From JBDHUJ01 sp039809105 (GTDB lineage Bacteria > Patescibacteriota > Saccharimonadia > Saccharimonadales > UBA4665): a DNA stretch of 51,449 bases. The stretch lies in assembly GCA_039809105.1 (NCBI GenBank), contig JBDHUJ010000006.1, positions 1 through 51,449 on the forward strand, given 5' to 3'. A model generated the notes under the pieces. The model did no database searches, was not told the origin of the DNA, and was given only the letters and a program-made list of their open reading frames with translations. Each line of letters begins with the position of its first letter. The stretch's first letter is position 1. Below, in pieces: positions 33,276 to 41,417 of this stretch. Both the position numbers and the translations under genes were made by a program.

Positions 33276-36200
33276 GTGAAAATGGATGAGGATAAGACTG
33301 TCGTACAAACGGGGGCTCGTGGTGTATTCGATGATTTTACCCGCGATGTAGCGCGCTACTTTAAGCTGTACCTGGAAACAGGCCTGCAGCAAGGCCTGCT
33401 GCCGCGGCGCCAAACCGGAGCCGTCCGTCAGAACGGCTTGCCGGTGCAACTACCGCTGGGCACCTATCCGCAGCTGAACAAGAACCTCTACAAGAACTTT
33501 GTCGCCGGCCTCGCCCAGGAAACCTTCGTCGTCAGTCAGAACAAATACAGCACCCACCCGGACGAAAACCTCGCTGGTGCACTCCAAAAAGCCCTGGAAT
33601 ACGTTTCCCCCGAACAGGCCGATGAGCTCTGCGGAGCTCTGGCACGCACCATCGATACCACCCGCCTGAATTACCTCGGCGACCGCAGCGCCTACCAGAC
33701 GAATATCCTCCCGCAGCTCGATGCGACACTAGCCAGCGAACTCATCGTCCCCCTCGTTCGCCGGGCGTACGCCAGCATAGACACCCCCGAAGACGCCCAA
33801 GCCCAGAGCCTGGCCACCAGCGCCAGCAACGAGGTGTTCGGCGAGCTACGGCGACTGCTCGAAGCCATAGCGCTGCGGTATTTCGACACCGAGCCGCACA
33901 GTCACGATGCCCTGACCGATGAGCTTAAAGCCAGCCTGACTCCCGACGTGCTCGCGACGGGCCTCCGCGTCATTTTGGAAGATGTAACCATCAGCGACGC
34001 CTACCAGCAAGTATACGAGCTCCACCTGACCAACCAGGCCGAAGCAAAAACCGACTTGTACCTGTACTTCGGCGAAATATGCCTGCGAGACACCAGCTTC
34101 CCGCTCTTCTATACCACTGTCAGAACTGTCCACGCGTATCCGGCCGTGACACTGCACTTCGAAAACCGCGTGTTCGTGAACGTGCAAGCCATAGAGTACG
34201 TCTTGGCCGCATATAGCCGCGTAACCGGTGCTGCAAGCCGCCCGGCCGACATCCCGGCAAGCATCGCCATAAACCCACGTGACCGCAAGGCCCTGCTGCC
34301 GCAGCTCCAGCAGATTGCCGATTGGCTGGCCGATACGCTCGATATAGACAAACCGCTGGCCCTGGAAAGCACCACTGAACAGCTGACGACCGACCGCATA
34401 ATCTCCCTCAACAACCGGCTGCGACTGGCGGTGTACGACAAACTGAACGATGCGTTGATAGCCGACTACGAATCACTCCTGGCAAGCGTCGGCACGCGTA
34501 CCGGCACGCCGCTCGCCGACCGGCTCGGCGCATACATCACCGAAAAGCCCGTCCGCTACGTCCAGGAGGTAGCCGAAGAATGGGCGGCGCTGCCGCTCGC
34601 CGACAAGCTCTTGGCCGACCATCCATTGCCGCTGAACGACGAACAGCGGCAAGCCGCCATGGCACTCCAGAAAGCCGTCAACCACACCATCGTCGACGGC
34701 GCGCCGGGCACCGGCAAAACGTACCTGGCCGCCAACCTGGCGCTCCAGTCCTGTGTGAGCGGACAGACAACCATGATACTTTCCAGCTCGGCGGACTCGC
34801 TGGCGACCATCCAGGGCCACATTGCCCGGGTGCTCAGTGAGGTCCGCGAGGACCAGATTCACCACAGCCCAGTCCTACACCTGGGCGAAATAACCGACAG
34901 CCTGCTCGACGAGGTCGAGACGCCGTACTTGCAGAAGCTTGATGACAGTTTAGAGAACTATGGCGAACTGGAAGCCGAGCTCAAATCGGCCCGCGCCCAC
35001 AAGCTCAAAGACGCCACTGCCGTACTGAACAGCCTGTCCCAGGACACCGAGAACATAAACCTGCAAGAAGTAGAACAAATAGTCAGCAGCGAACCCCGCT
35101 TCGCCGGCAAAGACTGGATACACGACGAACCCACCGACACCATGAGCGACGAGCTGTTGCAGCTGCACTACGCCGTCCAGTACATACGCGCCAGTGAAGC
35201 CAACTACCTCCTGCCCTACATCGAAGCCAGTCAGCAGAAAGCCATCGGCATCTTCGTCGCCGCCATACGCGATTACGAAAAGGCCAACAAGAACGTCCGC
35301 CGGCGTGAAAGCAAGTTTGTGCTCCGCTTCCGCAAGCTGCTACCGGTGCAGAAAAAGCGCCTGCAGGCGGCACTGTCATACATACAGTCGAACTACCGCC
35401 AGCATACTCGCATCCTGGAGGAAGACCCCATAACGCGTCCGTTCGGCATCACCGACAACACGACATTCGAAGAAGTGGCCGAGTACCAGAAGCTGTTCGA
35501 ACAGCTGAGCGGCATCGCCAAAGAAGCCCGGCAGTTCACCCGCGCCGACCGCGAGCACGCCCGTACACTCGTCGAAGAGCTGGCCACCTACGCTCCCGCG
35601 CCGAGCGACGTCATCGCCGCGCTGCAAGATTACACCAACCAGGTCGAAAGCCTGAAGTCGAAAATCTTTGGGTTTTCGGGCCGCACGGTCGTCGTCGAAA
35701 ACCTGACGAAGCAATTGAAAAAGAATATCCCCGAATTCAACCTGGAAGAACCGGAACGCCGCCTGAGCGACCTGGAGCTAATGACCGATATTACCCAGTT
35801 CCTGATAGAACAACTGGCCAAGCAGGGTCTGGACCTGGCGTACTGGAAACAGCTGCTGCACATGCTGGCTGCCGACCCACCGCACATCCGCGACCTCAAG
35901 AAAATACTGGCCGCCGCCAGTTCACCGGCCGATTTCGACTTCATGCTCGGATTCCACCTGTACGAGGCCGACAACTTGCTCGGCAACATCAGCCTGCTCG
36001 AATACGCCACGCAGCTCAACACCGTGCTCCAGACGACACCAAGCCTGGCTTCACTGTTCGGTATAAAGAGCATCGGGCAGGTGCTGGCCCAGCCGGAATT
36101 GTTCCGCGCCCGCTTCGACAAACTGGCCACCGACCTCGACGACGTCAAGCAGCTCGAACAGCACAAGACCACCGTCAAATCGTTCATAAAAGCCCATCCC

Positions 36201-37940
36201 GACATCAGCAAGCGGCTCGGCATCGGCTACGCCGGCGGATCGCTCGATGTGCGTGACGACACGTTCGCGAACACCAGCAGCGAAGACATAAAAGAGTACC
36301 TGGCGCACAAGAAGAAAGTCCAGGATGTGCAAGCGTACTTCCGCGACATGACCGGCGACAGTTACGCCGCTATTATGTCCGACTTGCGCCAGATTGCCGC
36401 GACCGAGCTCAGTTACACGCTGGACGGCAGGCTGTTGCGCTTCGCCAGCGAACACGCCGACGAATTCGAGGCCATACGCGACGCGCTGCGCAGCGGGAGG
36501 CACTTGTCACCGAATTTGTTTGCCGGCCTGCGGCAAATGTACCCGGTTATTTTATCGGACGTACACAGTTATGCGACGTACCTGCCGCTGCAACCCGACC
36601 TTATAGACCTGCTGATTATAGATGGAGCGGCCACTATATCAGTCGTCGAAGCCCTGCCCGCGCTGCTGCGGGCGCGCAAGGTGCTAGTGCTGGGCAATGC
36701 CAGCAGCCTCACCGAAGCAAAGAGCGGCGCCATAGACCAGTCTATCAACGATTTGCAGCGTGACCGGCTGAGCCGGTCGTTCAGCAAGACGCTCGCCGGC
36801 CTGCCGGCAGACAACAAAAACCTGCAGCTCGAACAACTGCGGGCGAACTTCGATGTCCGCCAATCGGTACTCGGCTTCAGCCGCTCGGCCGCAAACTACG
36901 AGACCACGCTGACCAAGTACTTCCGTTCCCCATCCGAACTTATTTCGTACGCCGGCAAGACGTACTACGACGATTCGCTCCGGTGCCTGAAGGCGCGCAT
37001 CCAGCCGGTGAACGAAATCATCCGCTTCACCCACATCCAGCCTGACACCGCGTTACCGGCTGGCCTCCATACCAACTCCAGCGAGGCGAAGCAATTGATG
37101 ACCGAGCTGGCAGCCCTGCGAAAAGCAGACTACAAGGGCACTATCGGCATACTGACACCGTACCGCAAACAGGCGCTGCTCCTGCAGAAAGAACTCGATG
37201 AAGCGGTCATCAGCGACTGGTTCGCCGAACGGCAGCTCAAGGTCATGACACCGGAGACGGCGTACGGAGTAGAGCGCGACTACATGTTCTATAGCCTCGT
37301 GTCAGACCCGGCTTTCGACGACCTGTGGGTGTCGCTGCCGCAGCACGAAGAGCACCTGTGCGTCAGCCTGAGCCGGGCGGCCGAAGCGGTGCATTTCATA
37401 CTCAGCAAACCCATCGACACGTTCAGCGGGCAGATACGTGACGCGCTTGCGCACTACCAGTCGAAACTGACCGGTGGGAGCAGCCGCGTCAACAACGTCA
37501 GCGACGTTCTGATGGCCGCCGAAAGCCTGTTCCCGCAGTACTTCTACGCCACCGATTTCTACAAGAAGCACAAGGAGCAGACGCGGCTGGTCACCCAGTT
37601 CTCGCTGCGCGAACTTATGAAAGCGCTCTCGCCCAAGGCGACACACCCGCCGTACAAAGTCGATTTTCTGGCTGTGTACGAAACGCACCGCATCATCATC
37701 ACCTACGACGAATTCAAGCCGCAGTTCCTGTCGCTCCCCGGCTCTAGCAAAGAGCACGCCGGCAGCTACCTGACTGCTCAGGATATTTACGACCAGAAGG
37801 TGCTGGAAAGTTACGGCTACCGGTTCTTGCGCCTGAACAAATTCAACCTGGGCGCCAAACCGGTCGAAACGCTGGACCGTTTGCTTACTGCCGCCACGAA
37901 ACAACGCTCGTGGCCCCGCGACAACGGTTTTTTTGAGTAA
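33276..37940 (+). CDS. Large SF1 helicase with C-terminal nuclease-like domain
   Basis: A 1554-residue protein. About 450 N-terminal residues of unknown fold are followed by Walker A DGAPGTGKTYLAAN (near residue 475), a long coiled-coil-rich insert (about 560-1080), and the Walker B region DLLIIDGAATISV (near 1111). There, the usual Glu after Asp is Gly, and motif III reads GNASSLTEA, not GDxxQL. Later motifs VMTPETAYGVERD and CVSLSRAAE are recognisable. The last 110 residues (VDFLAVYETHRIIITYDEF, ESYGYRFLRLNKFNL) fit a Vsr/DUF559-type nuclease. The layout recalls DUF4011-helicase-Vsr defence proteins such as Hhe. The start may be ATG 33282; an extended -10 TGCTATAGT lies upstream. Confidence 0.8.
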   Translation: MKMDEDKTVVQTGARGVFDDFTRDVARYFKLYLETGLQQGLLPRRQTGAVRQNGLPVQLPLGTYPQLNKNLYKNFVAGLAQETFVVSQNKYSTHPDENLAGALQKALEYVSPEQADELCGALARTIDTTRLNYLGDRSAYQTNILPQLDATLASELIVPLVRRAYASIDTPEDAQAQSLATSASNEVFGELRRLLEAIALRYFDTEPHSHDALTDELKASLTPDVLATGLRVILEDVTISDAYQQVYELHLTNQAEAKTDLYLYFGEICLRDTSFPLFYTTVRTVHAYPAVTLHFENRVFVNVQAIEYVLAAYSRVTGAASRPADIPASIAINPRDRKALLPQLQQIADWLADTLDIDKPLALESTTEQLTTDRIISLNNRLRLAVYDKLNDALIADYESLLASVGTRTGTPLADRLGAYITEKPVRYVQEVAEEWAALPLADKLLADHPLPLNDEQRQAAMALQKAVNHTIVDGAPGTGKTYLAANLALQSCVSGQTTMILSSSADSLATIQGHIARVLSEVREDQIHHSPVLHLGEITDSLLDEVETPYLQKLDDSLENYGELEAELKSARAHKLKDATAVLNSLSQDTENINLQEVEQIVSSEPRFAGKDWIHDEPTDTMSDELLQLHYAVQYIRASEANYLLPYIEASQQKAIGIFVAAIRDYEKANKNVRRRESKFVLRFRKLLPVQKKRLQAALSYIQSNYRQHTRILEEDPITRPFGITDNTTFEEVAEYQKLFEQLSGIAKEARQFTRADREHARTLVEELATYAPAPSDVIAALQDYTNQVESLKSKIFGFSGRTVVVENLTKQLKKNIPEFNLEEPERRLSDLELMTDITQFLIEQLAKQGLDLAYWKQLLHMLAADPPHIRDLKKILAAASSPADFDFMLGFHLYEADNLLGNISLLEYATQLNTVLQTTPSLASLFGIKSIGQVLAQPELFRARFDKLATDLDDVKQLEQHKTTVKSFIKAHPDISKRLGIGYAGGSLDVRDDTFANTSSEDIKEYLAHKKKVQDVQAYFRDMTGDSYAAIMSDLRQIAATELSYTLDGRLLRFASEHADEFEAIRDALRSGRHLSPNLFAGLRQMYPVILSDVHSYATYLPLQPDLIDLLIIDGAATISVVEALPALLRARKVLVLGNASSLTEAKSGAIDQSINDLQRDRLSRSFSKTLAGLPADNKNLQLEQLRANFDVRQSVLGFSRSAANYETTLTKYFRSPSELISYAGKTYYDDSLRCLKARIQPVNEIIRFTHIQPDTALPAGLHTNSSEAKQLMTELAALRKADYKGTIGILTPYRKQALLLQKELDEAVISDWFAERQLKVMTPETAYGVERDYMFYSLVSDPAFDDLWVSLPQHEEHLCVSLSRAAEAVHFILSKPIDTFSGQIRDALAHYQSKLTGGSSRVNNVSDVLMAAESLFPQYFYATDFYKKHKEQTRLVTQFSLRELMKALSPKATHPPYKVDFLAVYETHRIIITYDEFKPQFLSLPGSSKEHAGSYLTAQDIYDQKVLESYGYRFLRLNKFNLGAKPVETLDRLLTAATKQRSWPRDNGFFE

Positions 37941-37970
37941 TACTAGTGGCGAGCCAACGCCCAAGCTCTC

Positions 37971-38345
37971 AGTTCACTATCACCGTCACCCACCGCGGTG
38001 GGTCTTACTCTTCCGGTGTTGAGATTCCAGCAGAAGCTGGAATCTGTGGTCGGTGGTTGGCTGAGGGCTTTTTTGTTTGGTGCGTTGGCTGGATGTCCGG
38101 GAACGGGGATGAGTGAGAGGCTTGGAGGACGGCTCCGCATTTAGCGTGACTTCCAACGTAGGCGTCTTCTGGTCCGACAGGGAAACCCTGAAGGGTTTCC
38201 CTACGCTCGGTAGCCGCTTAGCTTTCGCAGCGGCTAGCCGGGCTACCTTTCCGGACTGCAGACCGGGAGTCAGTGGGAGGCCGACTGTTCGTCGGCCGCA
38301 GCGCTTTTTAGTTGGTACTGGCTTCTGGGTTTTTCGGCCGGATGG
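37971..38345 (+). ncRNA. LSR long structured repeat, copy 2 (candidate RNA)
   Basis: The reverse-oriented full homologue of the segment at 7540-7924, lying 30 nt after the helicase stop codon on the same strand. Conserved: GATTCCAGCAGAAGCTGGAAT, GGGGATGAGTGAGA, GACTTCC-ACGTAGGCGTC, the GGGAAACCC/GGGTTTCCC hairpin and CTGCAGACCGGGAGTCAG. Variable but paired hairpins: CCACCGCGGTGG here against a REP-like sequence in copy 1, and GGCCGAC/GTCGGCC against GGCTCGC/GCGAGCC. Ends are approximate. Confidence 0.7.
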
Positions 38346-38358
38346 CCGTTACTGAATG

Positions 38359-38472
38359 AAAAATATCCTCGGATTCACTCCGAGGATATTTTTACAGCTA
38401 TCAGGAAAGAGCAGCCCGAGTCCGCCAAAGACGGACCCGGCGCGATGAGAGAACCTATCTCGGTTCTCTCAT
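38359..38472 (-). ncRNA. TUE 3'-end structured unit, copy 3
   Basis: It starts 4 nt after the atpC stop codon on the minus strand. The first hairpin is GAGAGAACC-GAGATA-GGTTCTCTC against GAGGAAACC/GGTTTCCTC in the other copies, a compensated two-pair change. The variable hairpin is GTCCG/CGGAC. The last hairpin, ATATCCTCGG-AGTGAAT-CCGAGGATAT, is followed by TTTTT and should terminate the atp operon. Confidence 0.8.
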
Positions 38473-38476
38473 GTGA

Positions 38477-38815
38477 TTACACGTCGACGAAGACGGTGAC
38501 TTTTTCGGCTTTGACGTGCATGAGGGCACGGGAGATTTTGATTTTCTGCGTGTCGAAGGGCGTTTTTACCAGTAGCTCGCAGGGCACGAGCATGCAGAGA
38601 AAGTTGTGGTGCTTGGGCAGAATGTCGAACGGCCCGGTTTCGTTCACGGCAGTCAGGCTTTCGGCTTGGCCTTCGAAATACACCTGGAACGGTGCGTAAA
38701 CCTTTACGGCCATAGTCGGCTTATCGCCACCCGTACCAGTCGCCCCATCGTCGAGTGCCTTTGCCGGCTCGATGTCGACTATGTCGCCCGTACTAGCAAT
38801 CTGTCGTTTTACCAT
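38477..38815 (-). CDS. atpC: F-type ATPase epsilon subunit, N-terminal domain only
   Basis: A 112-residue epsilon-like protein at the end of the atp operon. Residues about 36-112 fit the beta-sandwich of epsilon (AVKVYAPFQVYFEGQAESLTAVNETGPFDILPKHHNFLCML), including the GPFDILPxH turn. The usual C-terminal helical hairpin, which inhibits ATP hydrolysis in many bacteria, is missing, and about 35 polar residues are added at the N-terminus. TUE copy 3 follows 4 nt after the stop. It is separated from atpD by a word-arm spacer. Confidence 0.88.
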   Translation of the reverse strand: MVKRQIASTGDIVDIEPAKALDDGATGTGGDKPTMAVKVYAPFQVYFEGQAESLTAVNETGPFDILPKHHNFLCMLVPCELLVKTPFDTQKIKISRALMHVKAEKVTVFVDV

Positions 38816-38824
38816 GACACGCTT

Positions 38825-38962
38825 CCTTCAGAGGCAATTTTCAAGGCGCAATTTTCAATTTTCATTCAAACTCCAATGTTTCAATGTTTCAAAACTGCGA
38901 CCGTTTGAGTCATTGGTATTTGAAAATTGATTGCAAACTTGAAAATTGAAAATTGAAAATTC
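38825..38962. repeat. Word-arm hairpin in the atpD-atpC spacer
   Basis: Two nested word levels. Outer CAATTTTCAATTTTCA against TGAAAATTGAAAATTG; inner CCAATGTTTCAATGTTTC against GAGTCATTGG. The centre is GCGACCG. Confidence 0.75.
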
Positions 38963-38967
38963 CATAA

Positions 38968-40284
38968 CTAGACTATAATTTCCTCGATGCCGTTCAGGGT
39001 GTCTTCGCGCGTATGGTGCTCCCCGGGTATGCCGGTCATCTTTTCCATAACGTTGAACTGCTGGCTAAAGTACTGGATGAGCTTCTTGGCTTTGTTGTAG
39101 TCGTCGCGGTCTTCGGCACTCAGTTCTGACTCACCGATGATGGCGATAATGCCCTTAAGCGAGTTGTACTTCTGCAAAATAGCCTGGACACGGACGTTGA
39201 GCATGTAGTGCCGTTCGCCGACGATTTCGGGTGTCAGCAGCGAAGAGCTAGAAGCGTTGATATCGACCGCCGGTCGGATGCCCTGCGCTGCCACCGCACG
39301 ACTAAGCACAATGGTCGAGTCCAGTTCGTGGCCGATGAGCTGCACGGCCGGGTCGGACATATCGTCGGCCGGCACGTAAATGGTCTGCAGAGCCGTAATG
39401 GAGCCGTTTTCGTTGGTCGTCAGGCGGTCCTCCATGGCCTTGATGTCGCTGAAGATAGTCGGCTGGTAACCGCCTTCCGCAGGGGTCTGGTCGATAATGG
39501 TCGAGACTTCGTTCCGCGCCTGGATATAGCGGTACATGTTGTCGGCGAACAGCAGAATGTCTTTCTTTTTGTCATCACGGAAGTGCTCGGCTAGCGTAAT
39601 TGCCGCAAGGGCGATGAGCGAGCGCTGCACCGGGTTCTCGTTCATCTGGCCGAAGAACATGGCCGTGGTTTTCAGCAGGTCGTTGTCTCGCAAGGTAGAA
39701 TACAGTTCGTGACCTTCGCGGATACGCTCACCGATACCGGCAAAGATAGACAACGCCCCGGAACCGGTCGCAACGTTGTTAATCATCTCCATGGTCAGCA
39801 CCGTTTTGCCCACACCAGCACCACCGATGATGCCAATCTTGCGGCCTTTCACGAACGGCGTGAAAAAATCGAGCACCTTAATGCCGGTTTCCAGGATTTC
39901 GTCCGGCCGGTTCGTCAGAGACGTTTCTTGAAATTCGGGGCGAAAGATGGAGCGTTTCGGCATCTTGGCCAGCACTTCGTCGGGCAGCTGGGGCTTGCCG
40001 TCTATCGGCCGGCCCAGGGCATCCCACACACGGCCGACCATTTCGTCGCCGACCGGGATTTCCAGCGAGTGGCCGCTGCGGGTTACTTTGGCGCCCTTCA
40101 GGATAGTACGGTCACCGGCGATATTCAGACACACCGCCATGTCACCGTGCTCCAGTGAGCTGACCAGCAGCGGCGTCTTGTTTTCGTTGTCGACATACAC
40201 CATTTCGTTCAGTTCGGGCATGTCTTCGTCGAACTGAACTTTTATGACGAGGTCGCGCAGGACCCTGACTATACCCTTGCTCAT
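38968..40284 (-). CDS. atpD: F-type ATPase beta subunit
   Basis: The catalytic subunit, 438 residues, slightly shorter than typical (about 460-470). Walker A IGGAGVGKTVL near residue 150; the catalytic region GIGERIREG; Walker B ILLFADNMYRY; the QTPAEGGYQPT motif; and the DELSEED loop present as SELSAEDRDD. All residues expected for catalysis seem kept. The N-terminal beta barrel is short. The gene lies between atpG and atpC with word-arm spacers on both sides, which is unusual for this operon. Confidence 0.95.
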   Translation of the reverse strand: MSKGIVRVLRDLVIKVQFDEDMPELNEMVYVDNENKTPLLVSSLEHGDMAVCLNIAGDRTILKGAKVTRSGHSLEIPVGDEMVGRVWDALGRPIDGKPQLPDEVLAKMPKRSIFRPEFQETSLTNRPDEILETGIKVLDFFTPFVKGRKIGIIGGAGVGKTVLTMEMINNVATGSGALSIFAGIGERIREGHELYSTLRDNDLLKTTAMFFGQMNENPVQRSLIALAAITLAEHFRDDKKKDILLFADNMYRYIQARNEVSTIIDQTPAEGGYQPTIFSDIKAMEDRLTTNENGSITALQTIYVPADDMSDPAVQLIGHELDSTIVLSRAVAAQGIRPAVDINASSSSLLTPEIVGERHYMLNVRVQAILQKYNSLKGIIAIIGESELSAEDRDDYNKAKKLIQYFSQQFNVMEKMTGIPGEHHTREDTLNGIEEIIV

Positions 40285-40304
40285 ACCACGCCTCCGGCTA
40301 CCGT

Positions 40305-40430
40305 TACCTGTTTTCCGTTCACCGTTTTCCGTGCATTCACCGTAAACCGTTTACCGCGAAGAACGCCCGCACGGTTCATGGTAAAAGGAGAACGTATGGT
40401 AAATGGTAAATGGTAAATGGTAAACAGCTT
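40305..40430. repeat. Word-arm hairpin in the atpG-atpD spacer
   Basis: GTTCACCGTTTTCCG- and ACCGTAAACCGTTTACCG-type words on one side, ATGGTAAATGGTAAATGG on the other, around GAACGCCCGCACGGTTCATG. The centre nearly matches AGACGCCCGCACGTTGAACG at 32959-32976. Confidence 0.8.
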
Positions 40431-40432
40431 CT

Positions 40433-41299
40433 TCATTCCGCACCTCCAGCACGTATCTTCTTCAGGCCCGCCAGCGATTCTTTGAGGCGCACGTCGACTA
40501 ACGCGCGCTTGGCACGACTGTACGCCACATGCAGGTCGTTAGCCGTTTCTATGGAACGTTCTTTGGCGGCAGTCATCGCTTTGAACCGGCTGGCCAACTG
40601 CGCCAGGCGTGAATCGTAGATAAACTGGGCGAGTGTCAGACGCAAAATGGACGCTTCGAGGTGCATCGTCACGGCGTAGGCATTCGGCTCGAAAATGTAG
40701 GTCTTTTCGGTTATTTTGTCTTCATCTACCGAGTCAAGGTCGGCTATCCGGCCGCGCGCCGAGACGACTTCACTCAGGTCGAGCTCTTTGATGTCCTGCT
40801 GGCTGAGCGAAACGTAGCTTTGGTAAAACACGCGGCTGGTTTTGTATTTCTTGATTTCCCACATCAGCGGCTCGACGTTTATGTAATCTTTCTTGGGCAT
40901 ATCGTAGTAGATTTTGGGGATTATTTTGGCTTGCTCGAGCTGCTGCGCGCCATGGTGGCCGATAACCAGCACATCGTTTTTTTCCGGGTCGTAGCGCTCG
41001 CGGAATTTGCGTATAAGCCGCTGGTCAATATCGCCGCTCATGCCCGCCTGGGCGGTAATGAGTATCAGCAACTCTTTGTCGAGGGGCTTTTCATCTACCT
41101 TGCGGCCGAAGTTAAACATCACGTCCATACGAATCTGTTTGTATATGCCCCAAACTTCGTCGAAAAACTGGTTGCTGATGAGCACTTTGTTCTTGGTCTT
41201 AGTAATCTGCATGCTGGAAAGGCTTTCGAACGCACTGGTCAAGGACACGATGGTGCGCATGGAGGCTTCCTCGGCCTTGATTTCTAGTGGTCGTTTCAT
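40433..41299 (-). CDS. atpG: F-type ATPase gamma subunit
   Basis: The central rotor shaft, 288 residues. The N-terminal helix pair (EASMRTIVSLTSAFESLSSMQITKTKNKV) and C-terminal helix (ASRFKAMTAAKERSIETANDLHVAYSRAKRALV) form the coiled coil, and the middle LLILITAQAGMSGDIDQRLI with DVLVIGHHGAQQL is the Rossmann-like part. The family signature near the C-terminus (SRFKAMTAAKERSIE) is close to the usual SRMxAMxxATxNA. The N-terminus is diverged relative to typical gamma. Confidence 0.9.
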   Translation of the reverse strand: MKRPLEIKAEEASMRTIVSLTSAFESLSSMQITKTKNKVLISNQFFDEVWGIYKQIRMDVMFNFGRKVDEKPLDKELLILITAQAGMSGDIDQRLIRKFRERYDPEKNDVLVIGHHGAQQLEQAKIIPKIYYDMPKKDYINVEPLMWEIKKYKTSRVFYQSYVSLSQQDIKELDLSEVVSARGRIADLDSVDEDKITEKTYIFEPNAYAVTMHLEASILRLTLAQFIYDSRLAQLASRFKAMTAAKERSIETANDLHVAYSRAKRALVDVRLKESLAGLKKIRAGGAE

Positions 41300-41317
41300 G
41301 CTCGTACCTCCGGTGTG

Positions 41318-41415
41318 CTAGGGCGTAGGGCGTAGGGCGTAGGGTGTAGGGCGCCGTGCATCAATCCGTCCGCCAGCGAACTAAACCCCAAACCCCAAAC
41401 CCTAAGCCCTACCCT
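41318..41415. repeat. Word-arm hairpin in the atpA-atpG spacer
   Basis: AGGGCGT in tandem three times, then AGGGTGTAGGGC, a centre of about 40 nt, and CCCCAAACCCCAAACCC with CCCTAAGCCCTACCC. The arms are related but not exact inverses. The same AAACCCTAAGCCCT-type words recur inside the cysteine desulfurase gene at 47583. Confidence 0.7.
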
Positions 41416-41417
41416 GC

